Source of the DNA: JAAYGD01 sp964428195
GTDB lineage: Bacteria; Bacillota_I; Bacilli_A; RF39; UBA660
DNA length: 62,754 nucleotides
Direction: 5' to 3'
Assembly: GCA_964428195.1 (NCBI GenBank)
Contig: CAYRXC010000001.1
Coordinates: 1 to 62,754 of the forward strand
Part shown: piece after piece, positions 32,984 through 41,926 of the stretch
How positions within the stretch are numbered: the first letter of the stretch is position 1
How the letters are laid out: each line of letters starts with the position of its first letter
Program-made: the position numbers and the translations under genes
Notes under the pieces: generated by a model
Databases searched by the model: none
What the model was told of the DNA's origin: nothing
Seen by the model: only the letters and a program-made list of their open reading frames with translations

Positions 32984-33012
32984 TTGCATCATTATAAGAG
33001 TTGATATATAAT
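32984..33012 (+). promoter_or_regulatory. Promoter of the SRP RNA gene
   Basis: TTGCAT (32984-32989), 17-bp spacer, TATAAT (33007-33012). Initiation about 7 bases later coincides with the 5' end of the SRP RNA fold. Confidence 0.8.
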
Positions 33013-33018
33013 TAATAA

Positions 33019-33091
33019 GACGTAACAAGCCGTTAATAAAATAGGTCAGGATCGAAAGATAGCAGCCATATTAAGCGGGCTTGTGTACGTC
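33019..33091 (+). ncRNA. ffs: Signal recognition particle RNA (small, 4.5S type)
   Basis: The conserved SRP54-binding apex GGTCAGG...AGCAGCC surrounds a GAAA tetraloop (ATC-GAAA-GAT). The ends pair as GACGTA/TACGTC and ACAAGCC/GGGCTTGT into one long hairpin. At about 73 nt it is the short form without an Alu domain, unlike the long Bacillus scRNA. A T-rich run (ATTTTTT) right after the closing stem can serve as its terminator. Location near tadA-dnaX is typical. Confidence 0.95.
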
Positions 33092-33116
33092 ATTTTTTAA
33101 TTTTAAGGGGAGATAT

Positions 33117-33551
33117 ATGAAAAAATATATGAGGGCGGCTCTAGATGAAGCGAAAAAAGCTTTTGACAAAAACGAAATGCCAATTGGAGCAGTTGTTGTA
33201 TGCAATGGTAAGATAATATCTAGGGGACACAACACTAAAGAAATTGATAATAATCCGATTGGACATGCGGAAATTAATGCAATAGTAAAAGCCTGTAAGA
33301 AAAGAAATGATTGGAGGCTAAATGATTGTTTGCTATTTGTAAACGTAGAGCCGTGTTTAATGTGTTATGGTCTAATATATGAAACGAGAATAAGAAAAAT
33401 ATATTGTTCACTAAAAAACAATAAATTTAATGATCTAGTTAGTAAATTTGCTTCATCAGATAACTGCGTTATTGAATATGGATTGCTTGAAAACGAATCT
33501 AAGCAATTATTGAAAGATTTTTTTGAAAAACTAAGAAATTGTAAAGGATAA
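33117..33551 (+). CDS. tadA: tRNA-specific adenosine deaminase
   Basis: Converts A34 to inosine in tRNA-Arg(ACG), needed to read CGC/CGA codons. The 144-residue cytidine-deaminase fold has the zinc and catalytic residues HAE at 50-52 (Glu52 as proton shuttle) and PCLMC with Cys80 and Cys83. An earlier in-frame start would overlap the SRP RNA; AGGGGAG six bases before this ATG fixes the start. Gene order SRP RNA-tadA-dnaX is the Bacillota neighbourhood with tadA and the RNA exchanged. Confidence 0.93.
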   Translation: MKKYMRAALDEAKKAFDKNEMPIGAVVVCNGKIISRGHNTKEIDNNPIGHAEINAIVKACKKRNDWRLNDCLLFVNVEPCLMCYGLIYETRIRKIYCSLKNNKFNDLVSKFASSDNCVIEYGLLENESKQLLKDFFEKLRNCKG

Positions 33552-33563
33552 TTTTGTTATACA

Positions 33564-33572
33564 TGTTATAAT
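33564..33572 (+). promoter_or_regulatory. Extended -10 promoter of dnaX
   Basis: TGTTATAAT (TG-T-TATAAT) 27 bases before the dnaX ATG; no clear -35. AGGAGG follows. Confidence 0.55.
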
Positions 33573-33599
33573 AAGTGTACAAGTGCAGGAGGTTTAATT

Positions 33600-35255
33600 A
33601 TGCATTATAGAGCTTTGTACAGGAAGTATAGACCAACGGATTTTTCCGAAATAGTTGGACAAAATCACATTATTAAAACCCTTATTAATACTATAAAAAA
33701 TAATAGAGTAGGTCATGCTTATCTTTTTTGTGGGTCAAGAGGAACAGGAAAGACGAGTGTTGCAAAAATATTTGCTAGAACTGTTAACTGTGAAAACCTT
33801 AAGGATGGGGTTCAATGCAATAAATGTATTATATGTAATTCAAAAAATACTGATGACATAACAGACATTATTGAAATTGATGCTGCTTCTAATAACGGAG
33901 TAGACGAAATAAGAGAAATCAAAAATAAAGCAACCCTAGCTCCTGTCTTATGCAAATATAAGGTATATATAATTGACGAAGTACATATGCTTTCTACTGG
34001 AGCATTTAATGCACTATTAAAAACACTTGAAGAGCCACCACAACATGTTATTTTTATTCTTGCAACAACCGAACCTCAGAAAATTCCAATAACTATTATA
34101 TCTCGTTGTCAAAGATTTGATTTCAAAAAAATATTAGTAGATGATATTCAAAATAAACTTAAAGAAATTTCAGTTGCAGAAAAAATTAAAATTGATGACT
34201 ATTGTATTAGAGAAATTTCAAAACTAGCTGAAGGCTCGTTAAGAGACGCTATTGGTTTACTAGATCAAGTGTGTTCTTTTACAAACGGGAATGTTGATGT
34301 TGACAAATTATATGACTTGGTTGGTATGATGCAAATATCAAAAATTATTAATATTGTAGAAAATATATTTTCAAATGATATCGATAAGTTAATGGATTTT
34401 TACGAAGAAATGGTTGAAAATAGTAAAGATTTTGAGAAAACATCGGAAAAAATACTGGAAATACTTGTAAATTTGATGATATATAAAAATGCTTCAAAAT
34501 ATTTTTCTTCAAAAGATCTGTTTTATAAAGACGAAATAATTAAGCTAGATAAATTAATTAATAGAGAAAGACTGGGAATTGTCATTGAAGAAATGAACGA
34601 ATTACTTGAAAAAATTAAGAAAAGTTCTAATCCAAATATTTTATTTGAAATGTTTTTATTAAAAAACATATCTTTTCAACCAAATTTGGAAAATATTGAA
34701 CAAGAAAATACTGTTATTGTTGATCCAATAGTAAAAGATAAAAACAAAATCAAGGAAAAAACAAAAAACATCATTATTTCAAACACATTAAAAAACTCAC
34801 GTATTAACAATACTCTAGCTTTAGCTTCAAACGAAAAGAAAAAAGAAATAAAAAAAATATTTATGGACTTGAAAACACACTTAATCGATGGTGAAAACAA
34901 AAGTATTATTTCGTTGTTAATGGATTCAGAAGTGGTTGCTGCAAGCGAGAATCATATATTATTAAAATATAAGTATGAAAGTTTAGTTCAAGAAAACGAC
35001 AATAATATTAACAAAATTGAAAAAATCATTAGCGAATTGACAAATGTTAAGTATAAAGTTGTTGCGATTTGTTGTGAAGAGTGGGAAACAATTAGACCCC
35101 ATTATATAGAAATGAAAAATAAAAATGGTAAAATAGAATTGATTGAAGAAAACGAAGACGATACAATTTCATGTAGCAAAGACGAAGAATGTTTGTATGG
35201 AGATATAATAAATGATTTTGGAGATGGAATTATTGAAATGGAGGGAAAAATATGA
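33600..35255 (+). CDS. dnaX: DNA polymerase III subunits gamma and tau
   Basis: Clamp-loader ATPase. The 551-residue protein has Walker A GSRGTGKTS at 45-53, a zinc module (Cys64, 73, 76, 79), Walker B VYIIDEVHML and the SRC motif SRCQRFDF. Domain III and a lysine-rich tail follow; the tau-type extension that contacts DnaB and polymerase is shorter than in E. coli. I saw no obvious A-run frameshift site that would make a separate gamma. Its TGA overlaps the ebfC start. Confidence 0.97.
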   Translation: MHYRALYRKYRPTDFSEIVGQNHIIKTLINTIKNNRVGHAYLFCGSRGTGKTSVAKIFARTVNCENLKDGVQCNKCIICNSKNTDDITDIIEIDAASNNGVDEIREIKNKATLAPVLCKYKVYIIDEVHMLSTGAFNALLKTLEEPPQHVIFILATTEPQKIPITIISRCQRFDFKKILVDDIQNKLKEISVAEKIKIDDYCIREISKLAEGSLRDAIGLLDQVCSFTNGNVDVDKLYDLVGMMQISKIINIVENIFSNDIDKLMDFYEEMVENSKDFEKTSEKILEILVNLMIYKNASKYFSSKDLFYKDEIIKLDKLINRERLGIVIEEMNELLEKIKKSSNPNILFEMFLLKNISFQPNLENIEQENTVIVDPIVKDKNKIKEKTKNIIISNTLKNSRINNTLALASNEKKKEIKKIFMDLKTHLIDGENKSIISLLMDSEVVAASENHILLKYKYESLVQENDNNINKIEKIISELTNVKYKVVAICCEEWETIRPHYIEMKNKNGKIELIEENEDDTISCSKDEECLYGDIINDFGDGIIEMEGKI

Positions 35256-35545
35256 ATATGCAAGCAATGATGCAACAAGCACAAAAAATACAAAAAGAAA
35301 TAACAAAAACTAAGGAAGAAATAGAAAGTAAGGAATATACTTCTACAAAATCATTTGTTGAAGTAGTTGTTAGTGGTAAGAAACAAATTAAAAAAATTTC
35401 TATTAATAAGGATTCTATTGACAAAGAAGATATTGAAATTTTAGAAGATCTTATAGCTTTATCTGTGAATGAAGCAATTAAAAAAATTGACGATGAAATG
35501 GAACAAAAATTAGGAAAATATAACCTTGGTTCTTTGGGAATTTAA
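35252..35545 (+). CDS. ebfC: YbaB/EbfC-family nucleoid-associated protein
   Basis: Small dimeric tweezer-like DNA-binding protein. The 97-residue product begins MNMQAMMQQAQKIQKE, the family signature, then a helical arm, a central beta-hairpin (VEVVVSGKKQIKKISIN) and a C-terminal helix. It is sandwiched between dnaX and recR, the nearly universal dnaX-ebfC-recR cluster, and overlaps dnaX by ATGA. A start two codons later is equally possible. Confidence 0.95.
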   Translation: MNMQAMMQQAQKIQKEITKTKEEIESKEYTSTKSFVEVVVSGKKQIKKISINKDSIDKEDIEILEDLIALSVNEAIKKIDDEMEQKLGKYNLGSLGI

Positions 35546-35546
35546 T

Positions 35547-36146
35547 ATGAATTATCCTGATAGTTTAAAAAAACTGATTGAAAACTTTGAAAAATTGCCT
35601 GGAATTGGAGAAAAAACTGCGGAAAGGTTGGCTTTTTCGTTACTCAACTTTGATGAAGAATTTACTAGTGAGTTTTCCGAATCGATTAAAGATATTAAGA
35701 AAAAATTAAAAAAATGCAATAAGTGTTGGAATTTGACAGAAGAAGAGTATTGCAAAATTTGTTCTGATAGTAATCGAGATGCAAGTTTGGTTTGTGTTGT
35801 AGAAGATACCAAAAATCTGATATTATTTGAAAAAACAGGAAATTATAACGGATTATACCATGTTTTGGGAGGCTTGATTTCACCAATGAATGGTGTAAAT
35901 CCCGAAGATATTAATATAAAATCTTTATTTGATAGACTAGAAAAAGACAAAGTAAAAGAAGTTATTATCGCCGTTAAACCAACAATAGAAGGAGAAACTA
36001 CTTCTTTATATTTGTTGAAAATGCTAAAAAATTCCAAAGTTACTGTATCTAAGATTGCACACGGAGTACCATTGGGATCGGATATGGAATACTTAGATTC
36101 TTTAACGCTTGAAATGGCTTTAAATGATAGGAAAATAATTTCGTAG
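35547..36146 (+). CDS. recR: Recombination protein RecR
   Basis: Ring-forming clamp that with RecF/RecO loads RecA at gaps. The 199-residue protein has an N-terminal helix-hairpin-helix (KLPGIGEKTAERLAF at 16-30), a zinc finger (Cys57, 60, 69, 72), a TOPRIM domain (VVEDTKNLILFE, AVKPTIEGETT) and the C-terminal Walker B-like strand (ISKIAHGVPLG region). An upstream in-frame ATG would overlap ebfC; the start chosen follows its TAA by one base and fits the family's MNYP start. Confidence 0.95.
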   Translation: MNYPDSLKKLIENFEKLPGIGEKTAERLAFSLLNFDEEFTSEFSESIKDIKKKLKKCNKCWNLTEEEYCKICSDSNRDASLVCVVEDTKNLILFEKTGNYNGLYHVLGGLISPMNGVNPEDINIKSLFDRLEKDKVKEVIIAVKPTIEGETTSLYLLKMLKNSKVTVSKIAHGVPLGSDMEYLDSLTLEMALNDRKIIS

Positions 36147-36163
36147 ATTGAGAGGTAACACAT

Positions 36164-37051
36164 ATGAATGGTGACGATCTAAAAAAAATTCTTAATTTGC
36201 TTAAACCTTTTGTCAACAATCTTTCACATGCATACTTATTTGCAACGGATGTCGATTATGATTATGAAATAATAATAAAAGAATTTGTTTCTATGATTAG
36301 AGAAAAGTACAATAAAACAGAAAAAAATGATATATCTGATTTAATTATAGTAAAACCAGAAGGAATGTGGATTAAAAAAGAACAACTGATTGAATTAAAA
36401 AGTGAATTTAGTACAAAAAGTCTAAATTCATCAAAAAGGATTTATATTATAAACAATGTGGATAAATTAAATCCATCATCTGCCAATACCTTGTTAAAGT
36501 TTTTAGAAGAACCAGAAAATGATATTGTTGCAATTTTAACAACTTCAAACATTAATAATGTATTTGAAACAATCATTTCAAGATGTCAAATAATTAATTT
36601 ACAATATATTTCAAAAAACACTGAAAAACCCAATCTGTATTCATTTTTTAAGGAGTACATTTCAAATGAAGAATACATAAAAGATGATTATGGACCAACT
36701 TTCATTAACAAAAGTATTGATTTTTTAATGAAATACGAAAATTATAAAACCAAAGCAATTTGTTTTTCTAAAAAAAATTTTCACACAATCTTTCTAAAAA
36801 GAGAAGAAATCGAAATATCTCTTCAAATAATGGTAATGTTTTACAGGGATGTTTTAAGGTATATTTATAACAAAGAGCCTATATATTTTGATAATCAAGA
36901 AGAAAATATTAAAAATATAGCAAAAACAAATAATTATGTTAATATAATAAATAAAATAAATATATTGAATCAAAAAAAAGAATTAGTAAAATATAATGTT
37001 AATATTAATATGTTAATTGATTCGTTAATATTTGATTTTGAAGGAGTTTAA
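36164..37051 (+). CDS. holB: DNA polymerase III delta' subunit
   Basis: Stator of the clamp loader. The 295-residue protein aligns with the DnaX ATPase fold: LSHAYLFATD at the start, a segment RIYIINNVDKLNPSSANTLLKFLEEPE (interrupted Walker B), then LTTSNINNVFETIISRCQ with the SRC arginine finger. There is no functional Walker A (LFATDVDYDYE where GxxGxGKT would be), as expected for delta'. It is diverged from Bacillus HolB but its position before ricT supports the call. tmk, usually near, is absent. Confidence 0.88.
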   Translation: MNGDDLKKILNLLKPFVNNLSHAYLFATDVDYDYEIIIKEFVSMIREKYNKTEKNDISDLIIVKPEGMWIKKEQLIELKSEFSTKSLNSSKRIYIINNVDKLNPSSANTLLKFLEEPENDIVAILTTSNINNVFETIISRCQIINLQYISKNTEKPNLYSFFKEYISNEEYIKDDYGPTFINKSIDFLMKYENYKTKAICFSKKNFHTIFLKREEIEISLQIMVMFYRDVLRYIYNKEPIYFDNQEENIKNIAKTNNYVNIINKINILNQKKELVKYNVNINMLIDSLIFDFEGV

Positions 37052-37052
37052 T

Positions 37053-37835
37053 ATGATAGATGTAGTTGGAATTTCATTTGAAGAAAATAGTAAAATATAT
37101 TACTTTTCTCCAAATCAAATAGAAGTAATCAAAGGAGATAATGTTATTGTAGAAACCGAAAATGGAACACAATTTGGTAGAGCGGTAACAGAAATACAAA
37201 AAATAAATATTGAAAAAGTTAATAAGATAATAAAAAATGTGATTCGAAAGGCTAGCGAAAAGGATGTAGATATTTTTGAAAAAAATTCCGAGTTGGCAAA
37301 GAATGCTTTGAAAAAAAGTCAGGAAATAGCAAGTGAGAATAAATTAAAAATGAACATAATAAGCGCAACATACACATTTGATAGATCTCAATTATTGTTT
37401 AACTTTGTTGCTGATGAAAGAATAGACTTTAGAAAATTAGTTAAGGATTTGGCAAATATATATAAAACCAGAATAGAGCTTAGACAAATAGGTGTTAGAG
37501 ATAAAGCAAAAGAAATAGGTGGAATTGGAATATGCGGAAGATGTTTGTGCTGTAGTTCGTTTTTGAAATCATTTGATTCGCTTTCAATCAATATGGCAAA
37601 AAATCAAAATATGGCTTTAACTCCTAACAAAATAAATGGATCTTGCGGAAGGTTATTGTGTTGTTTAGGGTATGAAAATGATATATATGAAGAATATAGA
37701 AAAGGTTTGCCTAATATAGGCGAAAAACTAAAAGTAAATGATGAAATAAAAAGAGTAATATCTGTAGATATACTGAGCAGAACTTACAGAACAATCAATG
37801 ACAAAAGTGAGGTTGAAGAAACAAAAGCTGATTAG
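37053..37835 (+). CDS. ricT: PSP1-family protein RicT (YaaT)
   Basis: Partner in the Ric complex (RicA-RicF-RicT) that in Bacillus carries FeS clusters and stimulates RNase Y processing of mRNAs. The 260-residue protein has the PSP1 C-terminal domain and conserved cysteines in GICGRCLCCSSFLKSF and GSCGRLLCCLGYE. It starts after GAAGGAG, just past the holB stop. The holB-ricT order is standard. RicA and RicF are not in this window. Confidence 0.94.
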   Translation: MIDVVGISFEENSKIYYFSPNQIEVIKGDNVIVETENGTQFGRAVTEIQKINIEKVNKIIKNVIRKASEKDVDIFEKNSELAKNALKKSQEIASENKLKMNIISATYTFDRSQLLFNFVADERIDFRKLVKDLANIYKTRIELRQIGVRDKAKEIGGIGICGRCLCCSSFLKSFDSLSINMAKNQNMALTPNKINGSCGRLLCCLGYENDIYEEYRKGLPNIGEKLKVNDEIKRVISVDILSRTYRTINDKSEVEETKAD

Positions 37836-37850
37836 AAAAGAGAGATATTT

Positions 37851-38414
37851 ATGAAATTAATTGTAGGATTAGGTAATCCGGGAATTGCATTTAAGAAAAC
37901 ACGTCATAACGTAGGGTTTATGGCCATTGATTTGTTTTGCCAAAAGGCAAAAATAAAATTTGATCAAAAAAAATTCGGTGGGTTATTTACTCAGACTATA
38001 ATTAATAATCAAAAAATTATGTTGCTAAAACCGCAAAAATATATGAACTTATCCGGTGAAATAATAAAACAATTTATTGATTACTATAATATTCCTATTG
38101 ATGAAATACTAGTTATTCATGATGATATGGACATTGAATTGGGCAAAATAAAACTAAAATTGTCTGGTAGCAGTGGTGGTCATAATGGGTTAAAAAACAT
38201 TGAGGAAAACATAAAAACTGCAAATTACAAAAGATTAAAAGTAGGAATTTCAAAGTCCCTAAACTATGACTCAAAGGATTATGTATTAGGAAAATTTACT
38301 AAAGAAGAAGCCACTAAGATAACAGAAATCATGGAAGTTGTAGTTTGTGCTATAAACGATTATATTAATATGGATTTTGTTAATTTAATGAATAAATATA
38401 ATAAGAAACAATAA
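37851..38414 (+). CDS. pth: Peptidyl-tRNA hydrolase
   Basis: Releases tRNA from prematurely dropped peptidyl-tRNAs. The 187-residue protein has GLGNPG at 6-11, catalytic His19 in TRHNVGF, KPQKYMNLSG, the HDDMDIELGKIKLK segment with a catalytic Asp, and GSSGGHNGLKNI. It is followed by mfd after 12 bases, the same order as in Bacillus apart from the missing fin gene. Confidence 0.97.
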   Translation: MKLIVGLGNPGIAFKKTRHNVGFMAIDLFCQKAKIKFDQKKFGGLFTQTIINNQKIMLLKPQKYMNLSGEIIKQFIDYYNIPIDEILVIHDDMDIELGKIKLKLSGSSGGHNGLKNIEENIKTANYKRLKVGISKSLNYDSKDYVLGKFTKEEATKITEIMEVVVCAINDYINMDFVNLMNKYNKKQ

Positions 38415-38426
38415 GTTTGGTGTAAA

Positions 38427-41400
38427 ATGTTTGATTTTGACAATAAACTTAATAATAATTCATTTTCAAAAGCTGCCTTTATTTGCCAAAATGAAGAGTT
38501 TTTAAGTGTATACATAAATTCAATAAAAGACTCTAATATTTTATTTGTCACAAATACTCTATTTGAAGCAAACAAAATTTATGATTCGATTATTAATTAC
38601 AATAAAGATGTTCTTTTTTTTCCTGCAGATGATTTCTTTTTTGAAGAATCTTTTGCGGCAAGTCCAGAATTAGCAATAACTAGAATTGAAACAATTAATA
38701 AAATTTTAGATGGCAAAAACAATATAATTATAACTAATTTAATGGGGATATTAAGGTTTTTACCAACAAAAAGCAAATGGAAGTCATCTATACTAAAATT
38801 AAGTGTTGGAGATACAATTAGAAAAGAAAATTTTGTTGAAAAGCTATATTCGATTGGCTATGTACAGGAGTCTTTGGTAAAAAAAACTGGGGACTTTGCA
38901 AATAGGGGTTTTATTGTTGATGTTTTTCCGTGCTTAAATGATAACCCAATAAGAATAGAATTTTGGGGAGACAGTATTGAATCTATAAGATTTTTTGATA
39001 TAGATTCTCAACGATCTTATGAGAATTTAAATAATATAACAATATTTCCAACAAGTGAATTTATATCAAGTAAAAAGGTAGAAGAAAGAAAACAAAAATT
39101 TCTAAACAGGTATGAAGAAGTAAACTCAATAGCAAGTTATTTAGATGATTGTGTTTTAATATATAAAGATAAAAATCAAATTAATAATTCATATATTAAA
39201 TTAATTGAAGATATCAAGGAATATAACGTAGAAAGAAATATAATTTCAGATCAATATTTTAATGATTTATATGAGATAAAAGGATCAAAAGAAATAAATA
39301 TTATGACGTTAGATAATATTTTTGAAGAAAAGTACGATTTAGTTGTAGACTTACAAATTAAAAATGTTATAAATTACAAGGGAGATTTTGAATTACTAAA
39401 TGCTGACTTAAAAGCATATCTAAGACAAAATAAAACAATAATAATTGCTATTAGTTCAAAAAAATTGATTGAAAATCTTGCAACCTATGTAAACCATTCA
39501 ACTATCATAACAACAGAAGATAAAATTGTTAAAGGTTCAATAAACATTATTGAAAAAAAAATAAACGATGGATTTCTACTAAATGATTTAATTGTATTTT
39601 CTGAAAGAAACATTTTTAATCATAAGATTACTAATTCAACTTATAAAAGCAAATTTAAATATGGAACAAAAATTTCTGACTATTCAAAGCTTAATATCGG
39701 AGATTATGTTGTTCATGAAGCTCATGGAATTGGAATATATCAAGGAATTGTAACTCTTGAAGTCTCAGGAGCTATAAAAGATTATCTTTTAATAAAATAC
39801 AAAAACAAGGAAAGTTTATATATTCCAGTAGAAAAGATAGATTTGATTTCTAAATATTCTCAAAATGAGGGAGAAATTCCTAAAATTAGCTCCCTGGGTG
39901 GAACGGATTGGCAAAAAACAAAATTGAGTGTAAGAAATAAAATTAGAGATATTGCGGATAAACTTATTAAAACTTCTGCAGAAAGAGCATCTAAAGAAGG
40001 GTTTATTTTTAGCAAAGATGACCAAAATCAATTTGACTTTGAAAATGAGTTTATATATGAAGAAACAAAAGACCAGTTAATAGCAACAAGACAAATTAAG
40101 GATGATATGGAATCTATTACTCCTATGGATAGAATATTATGTGGTGACGTAGGTTATGGGAAAACAGAAGTTGCATTTAGGGCTATATTTAAGGCGGTTA
40201 ATAGCGGAAAACAAGTGGCATATTTATGTCCTACGACTTTATTATCAAATCAACAATATAATAATGCTTTAACTAGATTTCAAAATTTTCCTGTTAATAT
40301 TGCGTTATTAAATAGATTTACTTCAAAAAAAGAAACAAATAACATATTGAATGGACTTAATAGAGGAACAATAGATATTGTATTTGGAACTCATAGATTG
40401 TTAAGTAAAGACGTATTATTTAAATCATTAGGTCTATTGATAATCGACGAAGAACAACGATTTGGAGTAATTCATAAGGAAAAAATAAAAGAGTATAAGG
40501 CAAATATTGATATATTGACATTATCTGCAACACCCATTCCTAGGACTCTTCAAATGGCAATGGTAGGATTAAGAGGTCTTTCTTTGATCGAGACTCCGCC
40601 CTTGAATAGGTACCCTGTTCAGACATATGTATTGGAGGAGAGCAATTATATTCTTAAAGAGGCAATATATAAGGAATTATCAAGAAATGGACAAGTATAT
40701 ATTTTATACAATAGTGTAGAGAAAATAGAAAAGAAAGCTATTGAAATCCAAAATTTGGTAAAAGAGTCTAAAGTTACTTTTGCTCATGGCAAAATGAACA
40801 AAATCGAAATGGAAAACATTATGATATCTTTTATCAATAGAGATTTTGATGTATTGGTTTGTACAACCATAATTGAGACGGGAATTGATATTCCTAATGT
40901 AAACACTCTTATTATAATAGATGCTGAAAGATTTGGATTAAGTCAACTATATCAAATAAGAGGAAGAGTTGGTAGAACAAATAAAATTGCATATGCTTAC
41001 TTAATGTATAACAAAAATAAAATAATTGGTGACTTAGCATCAAAAAGATTAAATACTATTAAGGAATTTACCGAACTGGGAAGCGGTTTGTCGATTGCTT
41101 TAAGAGACTTGTCGATAAGAGGCTCCGGAGATATATTAGGAAGTGAACAGTCTGGGTTTATAGATAGTGTTGGAATTGAATTATATACAAAGATGATAAA
41201 TGAAGAAGTAGAAAAAATAAAAGGAAATTTTGTTGAAAAAGAGAGTCAAGAAGAAGAAATGCCTTTAATAAATATCGATACACATATCGATGATTCATTT
41301 ATGATCGATGAATCTTTAAAAATAGAAATACATAAAAAAATAAACGAAATTGATGGTTATGAAAAATTAATCGAGGTTAAAAGAGAGATAGAAGATAGGT

Positions 41401-41693
41401 TTGGAAAAGTATCAGATAAATTGCTGTTATATATGCATCAAGAATGGTTTGAAAAATTAGCGCGAGAAAAGGGAATAGAAAAAGTAAGACAAAATATGAA
41501 TTCTATAGATCTAATATTTTCTAAAGAAGGAACTGAGACTTTAAATATAAATGATTTATACTATAGTAGTTTATCTATTTCAAAGAATTTCAGATTTTCT
41601 TACGAATATAGGAGATTAAAAGTTACTCTTGATATATTAAAACTCAACAAACATTGGTTATATTATTTGTTAGAATTCTTCAATAATATTTGA
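38427..41693 (+). CDS. mfd: Transcription-repair coupling factor
   Basis: DNA translocase that removes stalled RNA polymerase and recruits UvrA to lesions in transcribed strands. The 1088-residue protein has an N-terminal UvrB-homology module (about 1-330) and an RNA polymerase-interaction domain (VHEAHGIGIYQGIVTL..YIPVEKIDLISKY). A RecG-like helicase follows (GDVGYGKTEVAF, DEEQRFGV, LSATPIPRTLQMA, IETGIDIPNVNTLII, RGRVGR). A regulatory C-terminal domain with YEYRRLKVTLD near the end closes the protein. It is slightly shorter than Bacillus Mfd. Its stop lies within the -35 of the metG promoter. Confidence 0.97.
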   Translation: MFDFDNKLNNNSFSKAAFICQNEEFLSVYINSIKDSNILFVTNTLFEANKIYDSIINYNKDVLFFPADDFFFEESFAASPELAITRIETINKILDGKNNIIITNLMGILRFLPTKSKWKSSILKLSVGDTIRKENFVEKLYSIGYVQESLVKKTGDFANRGFIVDVFPCLNDNPIRIEFWGDSIESIRFFDIDSQRSYENLNNITIFPTSEFISSKKVEERKQKFLNRYEEVNSIASYLDDCVLIYKDKNQINNSYIKLIEDIKEYNVERNIISDQYFNDLYEIKGSKEINIMTLDNIFEEKYDLVVDLQIKNVINYKGDFELLNADLKAYLRQNKTIIIAISSKKLIENLATYVNHSTIITTEDKIVKGSINIIEKKINDGFLLNDLIVFSERNIFNHKITNSTYKSKFKYGTKISDYSKLNIGDYVVHEAHGIGIYQGIVTLEVSGAIKDYLLIKYKNKESLYIPVEKIDLISKYSQNEGEIPKISSLGGTDWQKTKLSVRNKIRDIADKLIKTSAERASKEGFIFSKDDQNQFDFENEFIYEETKDQLIATRQIKDDMESITPMDRILCGDVGYGKTEVAFRAIFKAVNSGKQVAYLCPTTLLSNQQYNNALTRFQNFPVNIALLNRFTSKKETNNILNGLNRGTIDIVFGTHRLLSKDVLFKSLGLLIIDEEQRFGVIHKEKIKEYKANIDILTLSATPIPRTLQMAMVGLRGLSLIETPPLNRYPVQTYVLEESNYILKEAIYKELSRNGQVYILYNSVEKIEKKAIEIQNLVKESKVTFAHGKMNKIEMENIMISFINRDFDVLVCTTIIETGIDIPNVNTLIIIDAERFGLSQLYQIRGRVGRTNKIAYAYLMYNKNKIIGDLASKRLNTIKEFTELGSGLSIALRDLSIRGSGDILGSEQSGFIDSVGIELYTKMINEEVEKIKGNFVEKESQEEEMPLINIDTHIDDSFMIDESLKIEIHKKINEIDGYEKLIEVKREIEDRFGKVSDKLLLYMHQEWFEKLAREKGIEKVRQNMNSIDLIFSKEGTETLNINDLYYSSLSISKNFRFSYEYRRLKVTLDILKLNKHWLYYLLEFFNNI

Positions 41694-41717
41694 CAAAAAA
41701 TATATCGATGATATAAT
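41690..41717 (+). promoter_or_regulatory. Promoter of the metG T-box leader
   Basis: TTGACA (41690-41695), 16-bp spacer, TATAAT (41712-41717). The -35 overlaps the mfd stop codon. Confidence 0.85.
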
Positions 41718-41723
41718 TTTAAT

Positions 41724-41921
41724 CATAAATGACGTTGAAGAAAATGAGGTTTGAAGTAATATTTTAGAGAGCTTGGTTAGCTGAAACAAGTATATTATTT
41801 CTTACTGTATGAATTTGGAGTCAAACGTATTTCTGCGTTAAAGAATCGAGAGCATAGTAATACTATGAATTAAGGTGGTACCACGCAAGAGCGTCCTTAT
41901 ATAAGGATGCTTTTTAGGAGG
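41724..41921 (+). promoter_or_regulatory. T-box leader of metG, methionine-type specifier
   Basis: The leader has a stem I region (GAGAGCTTGGTTAGCTGAAAC near 41766), a candidate specifier ATG at 41809-41811 followed by A, and a stem III hairpin (CATAGTAATACTATG near 41853). The T-box AAGGTGGTACCACG is at 41872-41885. A terminator stem GCGTCCTTA/TAAGGATGC (41891-41910) plus five T competes with the antiterminator. Uncharged tRNA-Met should permit read-through into metG. Confidence 0.93.
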
Positions 41922-41926
41922 ATTTT

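Noticed and set aside
33600..35255. Programmed frameshift in dnaX giving gamma and tau
   Set aside because: I saw no A-rich slippery heptamer with a following stem at the expected place; A runs are common throughout this genome.
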